Assembly (NCBI GenBank): GCA_039566865.1
Contig: CM076962.1
Location: 2,784,743-2,848,742, forward strand
DNA: 64,000 bases
Origin: Aurelia coerulea
Taxonomy: Eukaryota > Cnidaria > Scyphozoa > Semaeostomeae > Ulmaridae
Direction of reading: 5' to 3'
Shown: positions 13,301 through 28,300 of the stretch, piece by piece
How positions within the stretch are numbered: position 1 is the stretch's first letter
Layout: the number at the start of each line of letters is the position of its first letter
Notes under the pieces: model-generated
What the model saw: the letters and a program-made list of their open reading frames with translations, nothing else
What the model was told of the DNA's origin: nothing
Database searches by the model: none
Program-made: the position numbers and the translations under genes

Positions 13301-16300
13301 ACTAACATACTTTGTAATGTTGTCATCTGAAATGCATGGTGTGAAATGTGATTGTAAGAAACTGCTCGCTCGACTTTTTTTTGCCATCTCATCGATTCTT
13401 GTCTGTTTGTATATGTGATTGGTCAGAATCATGAATGCCATTGTGTGTGTGCTAAATTTAAAGGTACAAATACTTTGACACTGAGGCGACAGAAGAACTG
13501 TAGATATGAAACTTCTAGCGATAGACAAAATTTATTATCCTAGATTTAGCACTGTTAAAGATAACATTTTAATGGGACCGGCCTTGATAAAAACGCATGG
13601 CCAGACTTCATTGTTCCTCGGGCCACTAGTTCCGATTTTGCTAAGAAAAATTAATCCATCACAGAAAAGATTCATTGGTAAAATTCACACATTACAAAGA
13701 ACTGAGAGCACGTTTGCACTGTAGCTGTACAATTTTGATCCGCTAACAAGGACAGATTTGGTAAGACAATAGCACGAGATGGTTTTGATTGACACCGCAA
13801 TTCAAAGCGATTAGCGACTGCAGACAAAGGAAATTCTCCCAACCATGAATTCAAAACAAACAAAGCCGCAAAAGTTTCTCTGAAACTTTGATCCGCTACA
13901 AAGTTGTAACGGTGCAAAAGTGTTTACGCTGCTCTAGAACGAAACTTTTCTAAGGACAGACGGAACGAAAGTGTTACAGAATAGCAGGAGCAGTAGCCTG
14001 CGCACATACTTTACTGTTTTGCGAAGGAGGAAGGGGAAGGGGGCTACAGGAAAAGTATAAATGGGATGCTGATCCGTTACACTTGTTTGCGGATTACCGG
14101 TACAGTGCAAACGGGGTCTAAATTTCATCCGATAAAAAAGAGATGTTTATTTATGTCCACCAGAAGAATACGCCTTGAAATTGGGTTGGTGTACTGCTTT
14201 GCTTTGGGAATTGGCAATTATGTTTGCTTTGCTGCATATAATAATACGCTAGAAGTTGACGATCCTACGTATTACTTGTGGTCCCAATGGTCGTTTCAGC
14301 ATCAGGCTATAGTCTGCTTTTTACCGTATGCAATATATCAGCAGAAGGCATGCGATTTGTGGCAACAAGCTTTACTCCTAATTGAGGAAGTTTTATATCT
14401 AATTCTCAACTAGTATTTGCTATGATTTGACCACTACGTTTTAAGCATCAAGACCGAATCTTTGATATTCCTGTGGAAAACAAGAAACTTTTTGAGAGAA
14501 TCGTTAGAGAACCAAGAGTACCAATACGAACTGTGAAAGGTTTCGAAAGTATCTTGTTTGTTTTAACTGTTTTTTTTCTGTACAAAATGCGTTTCTTATT
14601 TGTGTGCTCAATTTCTTCAGATGAACCTGTTCGACCCATCGACCCTTCAGCGTGGATACAACATTCAGAGGCTGTTAGAGGTAAGACTTAGTTTTTGTAT
14701 GTCATTATTTAACTGCTTGTCAGAGACTCCTTGTTCCTACTTGGCCAATCTTTCTCTGAAATAGAGAAAAACAGAAAAACCTTGTTTGAACGAGCATAGG
14801 GCTCAAATCTTTAAAATCTTTAAAAAGATGGGTGTAAAATTCTATGACATTTGTCTTTGAATTTAATTGCTTGAAAGGAATATGTGGTACTTTGCTGTAA
14901 ATTTACCTTGGAAATTTGTTGATATCTTGATTTTTTTTCAAAATGGCGTCAATTTGATTATTTTTGAAAAAAATTCATGGAAAATTTTGAAAAAATTTAA
15001 ATCATCGTAAATCCTAAACCAATAGAGGAAAACTGCTATAACCTTCAAGAGAACCACAGTTTATGAAGGTCTACAATATAGTGGTAAGCAGAAATCTACT
15101 GGTCTAGGATTTAGGAATTTGATGATGTCATAGCCTCAAATTTGATAAATGTCGCCATTTTAAAACAAATCAAGATATCAATAAATTTCCACGGCAGATT
15201 TGCGGCAAAAAACCCCAGGTTTGCTTTCAGGCCATTTATTTCAAAGAAAACTGTAATAGAATTTACAGCGACCTTTTTAAAGATCTTAGCCCTATGCTGT
15301 TTGAACGCTGCAGAAATTTTTGTTGAAAGTTTTCTCTCCACGAAAAGTCTTCAGCGCCAATGGATTTCCTACACTAAAGTAAATAGTTTCTTAGATAATT
15401 TGTCCAGCATTGCAATTTCTTATTTTTCTGCAATCTGAGAGGTTTCTTCTAAGGGGTTTCTTTTGAAGAATGCGTGTATATGATATCGATCTTATGGTTT
15501 TCCGGAGCTCCACTATTTTATCAGATTGTTTTCCCACGAGAAGATAACCACTAATGAGCTTTTATTAACCTAAAAATGGTTCTCCTTTCAATTAGAAACC
15601 GACTGAAGTTGCTGGTTAAATTTGGTTGCCATAAGTGCGAGGAATATTTTGCTACATGATCTGTAAGATGTAACATTCGATTGGTCGAGTTTAGTTTATG
15701 TTCGTCTTTCAGTTAGCTACAGACCACAGAAGCTACAGATTTCTGCTTACCGCCTTATTATCCGGGGGGAGGGGTACTTGACTAGGGAAGTGACGGGGGT
15801 GTGTGGAAAACCTCTTGACACCCTGCACCCTGTCGCATAAAAAATGGGCCAAAAGTATACCCTGTCGCATAAAAAATGGGCTAAGAGTATACCCTGTCGC
15901 ATTAAAATTTTGCCTCTCAAATACAGAGAAGAATGCGATTTTTGCTTGTGATACCCTGTTGCATAATTTTTTTACCTATTATAATACCCTGTCGCATAAT
16001 TTTTTCACACCCTGCCGCATAATTTTTACCGCAAAAGGACACCCTGTTGAGCGGCACATCCCGTTAGGTCCAGTATGGGATTCCCCCCCCCCGGGCATAT
16101 TATAGACCTTCGTAAACTATGGTTTTTGAAGATTTACCGTTTTTCCTCGATTGATTTAGGATTGGATTCACTAAGATTTTAGTTGCTTTCAGAGCTTTTC
16201 GTGAGTTCTTTCAATAAAAAGAGAAACAGAAGAATCTTGATAATTATCAAGATATCAAAGATTGGACAATTCGTTGGAAAGCGCAGTTTGATGATAAAGC

Positions 16301-19300
16301 GGAGAATGAGGCAAGCGACGACAATCATTGTAAACTTCGTTTTATCGACATTCCATGTTGTTATAAATACAGTTGAAAATTCCAGGAGAAATGGTATACA
16401 TCGTGGACATAAACGGTTAAAAAGTGTTGTTAATTGGACTTAGAAATGTTTTTATACGTTTTGTTACGTTTAGGGGGCTCAGTCGTCAAACAGTAAACAA
16501 ATCCGTAAACTTGCACGTGTCGGGGATTATCCATTTTTCATCCATTGTTCTCTGCAGTTTGTTTGGTGGCTTCACCCAAGCCACCAAAAAGCGACCGTTA
16601 AAAATCCAGTTATATCCGAGCAATCGTTGAAGATATGAATGTTTGGTTTGTTCCTTGGTGAAGTACAAGGATTAATGCCCAAACAGCAGCTTTAATTTTG
16701 AAAAAAAATACGAAAATCCTGTGTGATATCACCTTTCAAAAAACTGCAAAAATCGTCGTTTTGTTTACATTTTGACGACGGAGCCCCTTCAAGTCCACAA
16801 TGTATACCGTTAAAGTCTCCTGGAATTGTCAACTGTATTTATAACAACATGGAATGCCGATAAAATGAAATTTGCAATGATTGTCCTCGCTTGTCTCATT
16901 CTCCGGTATATCAAACATTGTCAATGATTGCTGAAGTTCCTTTCAGGCCGTTAAATCGAACGAAAGTTGCATCGATCAATCGTGCAATGTTTTTCAAAGA
17001 TTTGGATCTTATGCTTTCTTATCGGATGACTGGTCAGTGATGACCAACTTTGTTTTAACTCAAACAATAGCTATTTTACAGAAGACCATGCATTGCATAT
17101 TGCGGTAACGAGATCATCCCCGGACACAGTTTCAAATCGTGTTTACTTAATCAGTAATTGCTTCACTAAAACACAGTACATTGGGCCTAACAGCATAAAA
17201 ATGGCTCACTATCAAATCTAATTAGACCCTTGTAATCAACTCCTGTCTGTCTCGGGGCTAGAGACAATATAACCTAAGCCTTTTAATTCATGAAGATTTG
17301 ATGTATCATTGATACAATATAGATAAGTGTTGAACCACAGAATATATTTAATGTGATACAGAGTAATGTTCACTTTTATTTGATTAGCTAAATGAACTTA
17401 GTTAGATTTTAATCAAGCTCGTATCTTAAGTTTTTCTTCGAACAATAATGAAAGAGATCATTTATGGTAGGAAATGTAAACATATTTCAAAGGTGTGTTA
17501 AAGTTTTGAAGTTAAGAGTTAAATTTTTTTATTATCATAACGGATGAATCATACCGCAAAAACTATGGTACCGATTTGTCAATTTTCGAGTATTTGGTCC
17601 AACCGAGACTGTCACATACTTCTTAAAAGTAAAGTGTCCATGTAAGTACAGTGGCTTTGCGTGGGGGGGGGGGGGGGCATGTCAAATTTATGTGATATTT
17701 CCTGTGATCACTTTGGTAAAAGAGCTAACTACGAAGCCAGGAGTACTCTAAGCAGACTGATCACTTACTTGTGGTTGCGATTTCGGAGCTGAAATTTTAG
17801 TTTGCATGTGATCAGTTAAATTCTGCCAATCACTGCTCGCTCTTCGAGGCTCTTCGTCAGCATCGTGTCAGCATATTTTGACAAGAGTTTATACGCGGCT
17901 GTACTTACATTGGCACATTGCCCTTAAGATTTCTTTTCTCCATCAGTTCTCACATCCAAAAATGATTTTACCCACCTTTAATAGGCCAAAACAGTTGGTT
18001 TTTTTCCATATGAATAAAACTTGAATAAACGAAACAAAGCTACTCTAGTTTAATTACTGTTGAGGTGGAGGCAAAACACGTATCGTTATTGAGTTGCATC
18101 CACACTAGCCTGCGTACAGACTTTACTATTGTGGAGGAGTTAGAGGCGAAAAGGGAAAGGTAAAGTCTGCGCATCTACTACTCAAGTTTTTCTGTTCCAG
18201 CGATAAATTTTATCCCCCGTCCTCATTGTCTAAGAACCAATCACGTTCGCCTTTTGATTTCTCGAAAGTATTGTTCTCTCTCACCTTGCATCTGATAGGT
18301 TACAACTAGAACAATTGTTCTAGTTGTAACCTATCAGATGCAAGGTGAGAGAGAACAATTGTTCTAGTTGTAACCTATCAGATGCAAGGTGAGAGAGAAA
18401 AATTGTTCTAGTTGTAACCTATCAGATGCAAGGTGAGAGAGAACAATACTTTCGAGAAATCAAAAGGCGAACGTGATTGGTTCTTAGACAATGAGGACGG
18501 GGAATAAAATTTATCGCTGGAACAGAAAAACTTGAGTGGATGCGCAGACTTTACCTTTCCCTTTTCGCCTCTAACTCCTCCACAATAGTAAAGTCTGCAC
18601 GCAGGCTACCTCCACACCCAACATAGCAAATTTACTATTATTTTGCGTCGAAAATGAACCTTACATTGCGAAGAGAGAGAGACTAAACCAGAATTCATGC
18701 TTGAGGCGATTTTTCGATGTGGTGCTCATTGCAAAGTTGGATTGATCCAACCCTGTTGCATTGCCATGCTTTATAGTATACTTGTTGGCTTGATTGATTT
18801 GATTTGATTTTATCTTTTTTACCCATTGTAGGCCATGTTGCACAGTAAACTGTCAGTTCACGTGTTTAATGCATATTTTGACATTAATTTGTTCCACATC
18901 AGTTATCAGGGGCCATCTTTACATGTTTATTTGCACAGTTGTCGTTCAACAGGCGGTGCCCTGAGTATATGTACCGTATTTTGTTGCACTACTTACTTGA
19001 TAAACGGTTTTCTGTCATTTTAGTTGCGAAAAAGTGAACCAGTCTTTTAAATCTACAGAAAATAAGTCCTTCGTAATGTGTTTTCAGGAAGCTAACCACT
19101 GTAACTAGAATTTTATCATTCTGACACTTCTGGTAGAGTCAATCAAAATGCTTGGTGATACCGTAGTTCCCAATGTTTTTATTCGTTTTGTCGCCAACAA
19201 GCTTGAACACAAATTTGGATAGGCAACAGCTCACGTTTGCACATGAAAAAGTCTTAGCTTTGTTGTTTGTTTAAGCCACTTCCAGTTATTGTTTACTTAA

Positions 19301-22300
19301 ACCATATTTGTCATATTTTAGCTGCCGGCGGACTTCTAAGTCGACCTCAAGGCCCAGGAAGCCCATCCCTCAGCAACATGACATCTACGAGTTCATCGCT
19401 AACCAGTTCAATTCCAGAAGCTGATCGTGAGTCTTTGTTTTGTTTTCAATGTTTGATTTACAGTGAGTACAAAGACCAGCAGCCTTTGCCATCTTTTGCT
19501 TTTGTTTTTGGGAATTTCGTGCAGTCAGTTATTCTGTATTCTGGAAGTTGTCCAGAGCAAGTGGCTGAATTCGCACAAAGTATGCTGGTCTTTGTGCTCC
19601 CTTTGATTCCAATGAAACCAGATTGATCAAAGAAAAGTTGACCAGTTTGAAAGTTCTTAATACCAGCAAAACATGAATTTGGATGAATTAAACTTTTGCC
19701 AATATCAGATAGGCTGTAAGTAAGATTAGACATCACATTAGATGTTGGGTGAGATTTGCGATAACGAATGAGTTTCATAAATTTAGAAGAGAATTTCAAA
19801 GCCTGGCTGATTAAAAACCTGTTATTATTATATACAGGAGCATACATTTAGAATGATCTTTTCAGATACCTTAAAAATGTAAACTGTAGTTATAACAGGT
19901 TCTTCCAGCGCTCTCTACATCTGGCTATATCTCTGACTTCATTGAGTTTGCAATGCTATTTATTTTTAGATTTCGCTGATTCAAATCATTCTTTATTAGT
20001 GTGAACAAGTTACTCCTTGGTCTTCCAATGCGTCCAATTAAACGTTTATCAGACTCAACAGCGAATGTAATTGCTAATTGAGCTGCTGTATTTTCATCAC
20101 TTCTCAAAATATGACCAAGCATACGCCAACGATATTCACTAACTCTATCCGATAGCTTTGCAACGTTGCATCTTTTGTACAGAGTGTTATTGCTGATCAT
20201 TCTTGGATCTCTGATGTTGAGTATCTTTCTGAGATGTCGCCTGTGCGTGATATCTAGCTTTTTGAGAGAAGTTTTTGTCGCAGACCAGCTGTTAAAAACC
20301 TTTACCAATTAAAATCTGCCGACTATTTCCTTATAAACAATAATCGAGTGTACCTATACGAACGAGATTCCGTATCATTTGATCACACCTCCATATATAA
20401 AAGGTTTATTTTTCATTGATTTTGGACTTGAAGGCATTGATTGAGGGAGCCATCTTTGTATCCAAATCAAGACTGTTCCAGAGACTGGCCCCACGATAAG
20501 CAAAGGATTTTTGGCCATTGCCAGTTCTCAACATGGGTATTGCAAGGTTTGTTTTAGAGTTTCTTAACTCTCTTGGATGTACATCGGACAATCTCACGAA
20601 GAGATCGCTAAGATATTGAGGTGCAAGAGAGTTAAGAGATTTGTAAACCATAGAACCTGTTTCTTTATTTATCAGCTTTTGTACAGATGGCCAACCAAGT
20701 CTCTGGAGCAAAGGAGCTGCAGATGCATCGAAAGGGCTATTTGTTACTATTCTGGCTGCTTTATTCTGTAATTTTTGAAGCACGTCTAGCTTTGAAGCAC
20801 CACAAGAGCCCCAGACAGAACAACAGTAGCTGAAATGTGGCTCCGTGATGCTTCTATATAAATTTATCAAAGTGTCAGTTTGAACAAAATTTTTTGCATA
20901 CTTCAATAGGCCAATAGGAGATCTTCTTTTGAACCGCGCTTATATGACTTTCCCAGGTAAGGCAATTATCAATCATGACCCCGAGGTATTTTGTTTCGTT
21001 TACCAGGTTGATTTCCTCGCCCCCTACTTTGAAAGAAGGAAGTGTGCTAAGATTGTTTTTTAGTTTTTTAATTTTTGGCTTTGAACCAATTATCATAGCC
21101 TGGGTTTTAACAACATTAAGGGAAAGCTTATTGCCTTGTAGCCACCTTTCAATGTACGACAGCTCCTCGTTGATTACTAGGTCCAGTTCCTCACTTTTAT
21201 CAGAAGAATACGAAATTGCTGTGTCGTCGGCATACATGGTTGCCTTCGCTTTCTTTAGAGCAAATGGCAAGTCATTTATGTATAGTAGAAAAAGAAGAGG
21301 CCCTAGGCACGATCCCTGTGGCACTCCAATATCAATATTTTCAATGCTAGAAGTTGTGCCATTGACTCTGCAGTACTGCTTCCGATTATCAAGATAAGAA
21401 CTGAACCATTTGTGCGCAAGTCCAGTAATTCCATAAAATTGCATTTTATCTAAGAGTATTTGATGGTCAACCGTGTCGAATGCTTTCTTGAGATCTATAA
21501 AAATCATCGCAGTATACTTCCCACTGTCTATGTCAATGTACCAATCACTAGTTCCTTTTAGCAGACATGTCACAACCGAATGCATAGAACGAAATCCTGA
21601 CTGGTGAGACGCTAGATACTTGTGCTTATCTAGGTACTGGTATAACTGATCATATATAACCTTTTCGAAGAGTCTTGAAACGACCGGTAGAACAGAAATA
21701 GGCCTGTAATTTGAACGGTCATCAGGCTTGCCTCCTTTGAAAATAGGGGCCACACGGGCTATTTTCCAACTTTCTGGAAAAGACCCCGAAAATATGGAAA
21801 AGTTAAAAATATCACAGATGGAATTACAAATCACGGGGAATGCAATTTTAAGGAAGTTACTCGCAATGCCATCTGATCCAAACCCATCAAAGTCTTTGTG
21901 GCCCTTTCTCTATTTCAAAATAAAGATTTTCCCGTTAATTTTATTTATTTAAGCTCCCAGAAAGCAGGAAAGTTTGCAAATGTAAAATTGATTTGGTTTT
22001 TTATGTTACTATCAGCCATAGTTCAGTTTATCCAAGTTTTGTGTAGCTGCGGTATTAGGTGACAAAATTGTCAAGCTGGTCAACTGCTAGCCTGCATGCA
22101 GACTTTACATTCCACTGCGAGGGAAAGCCAATGCGGATTTTACAGAAGGTCTTTCTCCTCCGCAACAAAGTATAGTCTGTATGCAGGCTAGTCAATTTTC
22201 TTGATCAATAAAAAAAGGTAATGGACTCAGTGTAGCAAATGGTACTTTGAGCAGAATTTTGTTTTGTGCCACGTTTCGGGCTTGAAATACCGTAAGAACA

Positions 22301-25300
22301 CCCTGCAAACGAAGTTCGCTTTACCCCACTTTCAAGTGAACGAGATCAGTAGAACGTGAGATGAAATATATTTCTTGTACCGGGCGACTCAAAAAAATGT
22401 CCCCCTGTTTGAAACATCATTGCAGCAGAAGTAGATGTGCGATAATTATAGGGATTGATTTTTCCAATAGCTAAAAGATTGAAGTATTTTTTTGCCTTGT
22501 TTTGGTAATTTTCAAAGTGGTAGTCTCTTTACAAATTCAAAAGACCTGAAATATCAGTCAATCAGGACAGCCAGAAAATGGCCTAAGACGTATGATCAAA
22601 TCTTCCAAGTTGTTTGAAAGCTATTCGAAATCCTTTTGAGAATTAGCATGAATAAGAAAATGATGAACTGAAACTGAGACGGAAACTGAAATTGATATCT
22701 TATTACTGCTCTGAAAAAGGATTATTGAAAATTTTAAAATTGACAGGCTACGTTTCTTTTATTTCAAGATGCCTTTGATCATGTGTTTTAGAGCATAGGT
22801 TCCAAATCTTTAAAAAGCCTGGTGTAAAATTCAGTTACTTATTTCTTTAAACTGAATGATTTCAAAGAAACTTCAGCTATTTCTCTGTAATTCTACCGTT
22901 GGACTTTTCTGAAATCTTCAATATTTTCAGAATTAGAGTGTTTTTCTTCTTTTTCAAGAATTCAAGAAAAATTTTCAAAAAAACTTAAAACCATCGTAGT
23001 TTCTAAACTGTTTGAAGCAACATGAAATAATTTCAAAGAAAACCATAGTTGATGGTTGTCTACAATATGGTATCAAGCAAAAGTCTGTCACTTTTCTGGT
23101 TCATGATTTAGAAATTTGATGACGTCACACCCTCAAATGATTTGAAATGTAACATAAGCTGAAATTTCAAAAAATATTGAAAATTTCTGAAAAGTCCAAC
23201 GGTAGAATTAAAGATAAGTAACTAAAGTTTGTTTCAAGCCACTCAGTCAGAAGAAATAGATCACAGAATTTTACACCCACCTTTTTAAGTCGAATTAAAG
23301 ATTTGGAAGCTATGCTGTGTTTTAGGCCATTTTCTGGATGTAGTGCAAGACTGATTGTTTGAATCTTTTGAATTTACCACAGGACTACTATCTGGAAAAT
23401 TACCAAAAAATACAAAAATTCTTTAATGTTATAGCTACTGGAAAAATCAGTTTTAGTGACTTTATTGCAAGTAAGTTTACTGCGATTGTTTTTTAACAGG
23501 GGGCTTTTAAGTCATCTACTTGTTCGAATCTATCTTGTATCTGCTATCTACTGATCTTATTTTTTGTTTTGTTTTTAAATGAAATATTGCGCAATACGCT
23601 TACAAGAAGATCGTTTGTAAAGTCGAACTTGTTGATCACGCACGCATTATATAGCGTCATAGAACTAGGCGGTGCCTTGTTGATGACCGAAACCCAAGGA
23701 GGAAATCTAAAAATACAATTGCAGCCTTTTGGATGGCCGATGGTTGGAGAATATAGATGGTGTTAATTTGATGAAATTGTCGGCGCTAGTGCGGCTTGGA
23801 AGGTGCCGTAATTCTTTAAACTGGTGAGGGCTAAAATGGGCCCAAAGGTGATCTTTGCTGGTCTTCAAGAGCTCTAGGAGACTGTAAAAGTTTAGTTGAT
23901 ATGTGCTTGGAAAAACTTGGATTTTTTGGCTTACGAAAGGTCTGCAATAGAAATGTGCTTTCGTAGCAAAATGTCGTGTTTGGGGCAGTCATACAACCAA
24001 GATTCCTTTGTCATGCCTTTGTGAATTCGCCAAAGCTAATAGTGAAGGGAAAACGATTATTATAGGCAAGGGCTGCGATGAAGAGCCACAGTGTAATGCG
24101 TTGTGGGAGAATAGTTCTTTTGTTGAAAAATTGAAAACTCCGTCAGGACCTTACCCCTGATATCACAGTCGTCGTCGTCGTCAGGTGCTTCTGCTCTGAG
24201 CAGCTTAGCTGTCACGGATGCCCAGTTCTCTCTATGCTGTGCCTTTCTTGTGGCTTCGGCATAGTTCATTTGTGTCCATTCCTTGATGTTATCAAACCAC
24301 GTTGATCTTGGCCTGCCTCTTCCTCTTTTCCCGTTGAACTTCCCTTCAAGGAGAAGCCTTTGAAGCCCGTCTCCTCTTATCAGGTGCCCAAAATAAGCAC
24401 ATTCTCTCTGCTTTATTGTATTTATCAGCGATCTTTTCGTATTCATCTTTTGTACTACATATTCATTTGTTCTGTGTTCTGTATATGATATTTTCAGAAT
24501 TCTCCTGTATATCCACATTTCAAAGGTTTCAATCTTTCCAATCATTGCTCTTGTTATGGTCCATGTTTCTGCACCATACAAAAGTTGACCAGATATAACA
24601 TTTAACCAGCCGCTTCTTTGTTTTGACCTTTATTCTTCTTGATATCACAGTCACTAGGCTCAAGGGTCACCAACCTCGATACATGGAAATAAGAAAATAG
24701 GAAATATGAGAATATGGTATGGGCACAGTCTAATGTAATTCAATAAAATATGTTCGTTGCGTGTGGTACTATAGCAATTAAACGAGAATATAATAAATAA
24801 ATGATTTAAGTACCAAAAATAGCTCAGATGTTCAAAAACATGACCTAACGAGCGTATACTCATCATCAATTACATCGAGATGTTTTTGAATATCTCAGTT
24901 ATTTTTGGTTATACATTCTAGTGTACGCTGGTGGGCGTGTGCCCCTCATTCTGAGGGCTCCTCGTGGAGTGGTATTTGCACGGGGAATCATTCAAAATTG
25001 GTGCATGTTAATATATCCCTCTGCTAGTGGAGTACCTTCCTTGTGGTTTTAGCCATTCTCCATACCTACATTCTCATATAAATTTGATCCCCCAATTTTG
25101 AACGGCGATGCTGAGGGTCCTCTAACACATCACTATTCTCGTCGAGCACCCCACTGTTCTGGGGACTTTAGCCTTTGTTCTCATTATTTTATGAATTTGA
25201 TCTCAATGTAAAATTACATTGCTGGGGGTCCTAGCAGAAAATGATGTATTCGTTTAGCACGTACTACATGGTAGACCCGAAACCACAATAATTTTAGATC

Positions 25301-28300
25301 GTGGCTTTTCAACTTTAGATCCATTCAGTACTTTAAACTTTGGAATTAATTTTATGATATCTTTCATCAGGGTAAATTATGATATTCTTGTTACAAATGG
25401 ACTTTGGTAACCATCAGTTTGAGGGAAGTCTTCAGATAAGTTCTCGGGCTGGAGTTAAAGCCACAAGAACGTTACAAAAATATTCTTTACAAATTGATCA
25501 GTTATGAGTGCCCGCCTCCTACGAAACTATCTTCTGAGTGGTTTCCCTCCCCTTTAAGTGCAGTGGTTGTTGAACCTTCCTCCTGGAGCAAAATGAAAGT
25601 CTTCGCTATCATCAGCTATGTAGCTACAAAGTTCCATGAGAATCGGGTGCATACGCTTCTAGCGTTCAGACGAATTTTGACTTGTTGAAATGAAATTTTT
25701 CCGGAGGCCTTTTTCAAGAATGATTTGACATTTCTGCACCTCAAATTCTGTTCTTCAATAATGACACGACATTCGTCTGGCATATTTTCAACTCTATATA
25801 TCTTGTACTGCATTGTTTTCTAATTTTTTTACCGACATCACAATTTCTTGCACCGTTACTCTCATGCCTACCATTCACTCTTACCACCCTTACTTTGAAG
25901 GTGTTGTGGCGCAGTGGTGTAATCCTCTGACTTGGCAGCCAGAACAGTCAGGTGGACAGGGCTCGATACCCGGTAGAGCCCCACCACTTGAGCGTCATGA
26001 CAAGGGGTCGTGGACTCGATTAGGTCTTCTCTACTTCTGCGATCTCAGCGCTTGGCGCTAAAAAACGTAACTTCACCTTCACCTTCACTTTTCCATTCAT
26101 TCGCTATGATGAAATCTTTGAAGGACTGTACTGTTATTTTTTTGCACACTGTAATACTGCTAATTTTGGCATAAGGATTTTCCCTCGTAAGATTCTCTAG
26201 CTTTAGATTTAGGCCCTTTTTGGAAGAATTCACTTAGGCCCTGATGCGTCATTTTGCGTAATCATCGGGTGTCGTCTATTACGTGTCACTATCTGTATTG
26301 AAATAGACATCCCCACTGGCGTCAGAAAGGCATTAGATGCAATACGTGGAATCCCCCGCCTCTGTTTCTTTTGTTTAGAAGGATTAGTAATTTGCCTTGC
26401 CCAAGCTATTTTATTGTCAGGTCATAATCATTAGTTACCCTATTTGGAAGTATTGCAAGTTCTCGCGTAATACTATTGTCTGTGGTGCAACATTTAGAGA
26501 ATTCTAGAAGATTCCTTTGTTTTAATAATGAGATACTTTTCTGTATAAATAGTGCCTGTATTGTTAGATTCGTAGAACAGCAATGGATTAGAAAGGCTAA
26601 TGTCGGACGAATCGGTTCTGGGCGCAAGAGGCTTGTGAAAGCTCTTGTTGCCCAAATTTTGTTAGGTGTCATGAGGTTGGCATGCTAAGGCTTTGGAGAA
26701 GCCACCAGAATCACTATAGCCTTGGGATTTAGTGTAATATGAGAGTTGAATTTAAAGATCAAGAAACGAGCGCCAAGAATATGTGTATTTTCTGAAGAGT
26801 GCCTGTAGCTGCTTCTGCTTCTTTGAGGTCGTAAATAGAGACCAGTTTACAACACTGTCAGATTTCTATTTTTATTTTTACTTCAATTTCCTTGATCTAA
26901 TGTTTTGAAGGATCGTCCAGTAAGGCACAAAGTTTTATCTACTGCCTTTCTGCAAGTTAAAGCTTCGTGTCTATTTTTTTGACGTCTGCATTTTATGAAA
27001 TAACAGTGATGGTGCTTTGAAACTGTTTTTCTTTCACTTGGCTAACAGTTCTCTGTTGTGATAATGGATATATTTCGCATTTGGAGTGAGAATGTGTGGG
27101 TTTTTATAAGGATGAAGACAGAAATTTAAGCTGTAGGTTCTTCAAACTTGACTGTTCTATGAATTGTGTTTCTGTCTTCGTCAATGTGCGTCCATTCATA
27201 TTTGTGTCAACTCTCAATAAGTCAACTATATTTCATATTATATTTTATATTTTAGTCAACTCTCATTTATATTTTATTCACTTCTTCCGTAAGGCAGAAA
27301 CTTCTTCAAAGCGGACGCCATGTTTTTATCCCGGACACGCTTTGTCCGATGTTGTCAGCGGTATAGAGAGATCAATATTCATGCCTCGCACATGTGCCCA
27401 ACTTTTGGCCTCAAAGAATTAGAAACAAACTTTGGAACTGATCCCTCGAATCCTGAGGCGACTGATGACCCAGTTTAAACTGTCCTTTCCTTCCTTCTTG
27501 GTTCCCAAATTTGTTTTACTGTAATCAGCTTTCGTGGCTTCTTTGCCTTGTAAATTTCCGTATTTACAGAATCTATTTGAGATCCCATTTGGGGGTGTTT
27601 GATCTGAGGAGTGAATTTTATTCTTTTAGTGAAGTTAATCTGTTTGCCCTTTATTACGCAATTGAATTTTCAGCGTCAGGCCAAAGGAACTTGAGACCCT
27701 TTTCTTCATGATGTGGTCCGTGGTTTGTCGTTGCTTTTTCATGGCATACTCTCTGTCTTGCATGCGTTGAGCTGTCATGGAGGGACATTCCTGTGAGAGA
27801 AAGCAACAATATATAAAATCATTAACATATATGATGAAAATCCATCAATTCTTTCCTCCATTCTAAATATACATTCTTATCTTCTTTTATCATCCTAAGT
27901 AATTTAACATCACGAGTATATGTCAGAAAATGTGGCATGTTGATTGCTCAAAATTATAATGACCATTGGAAACAAACTTCCGTACTTCCAATCCACAAAT
28001 GATGGCCTTATGTCATGATGTCATAAATCTTTAACAGTTCCTTGGTTTTATTTGATGTTTTCTCAAAGCAACGGTAACTATCTTCGTAATTGAGTTTGTT
28101 TTGTGTAGTCTTTCTGGCAAGCCACACATCCATTTAGAAGTTTCCGTTACTGGTAAGCGACATTGTAGCAAGGATAGTCCTCAGAGAGATGTTGTTGGAA
28201 CGGGGGAGGCTGCATCTTATGCTATTTCTACCCTGTCACTTGCCATTTGCAGTGGTCGTTTCTTCAAGAGATGCTGGAAAGAAGAAAGGGACAAGGAGAT

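Larger units (their letters stand above)
11306..14620 (+). other. DVL intron I-J
   Basis: 3.3 kb. It holds the TA MITE (11339) and the foldback (12333). At 13720-13900 there is a stretch whose inverse recurs near 56340-56510 (GAGAAACTTT(T/G)GC...GTTTGTTTTGA), and a partial TAGCCTGC element near 13993. Open frames at 13506-14413 show no known domain. Confidence 0.8.
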
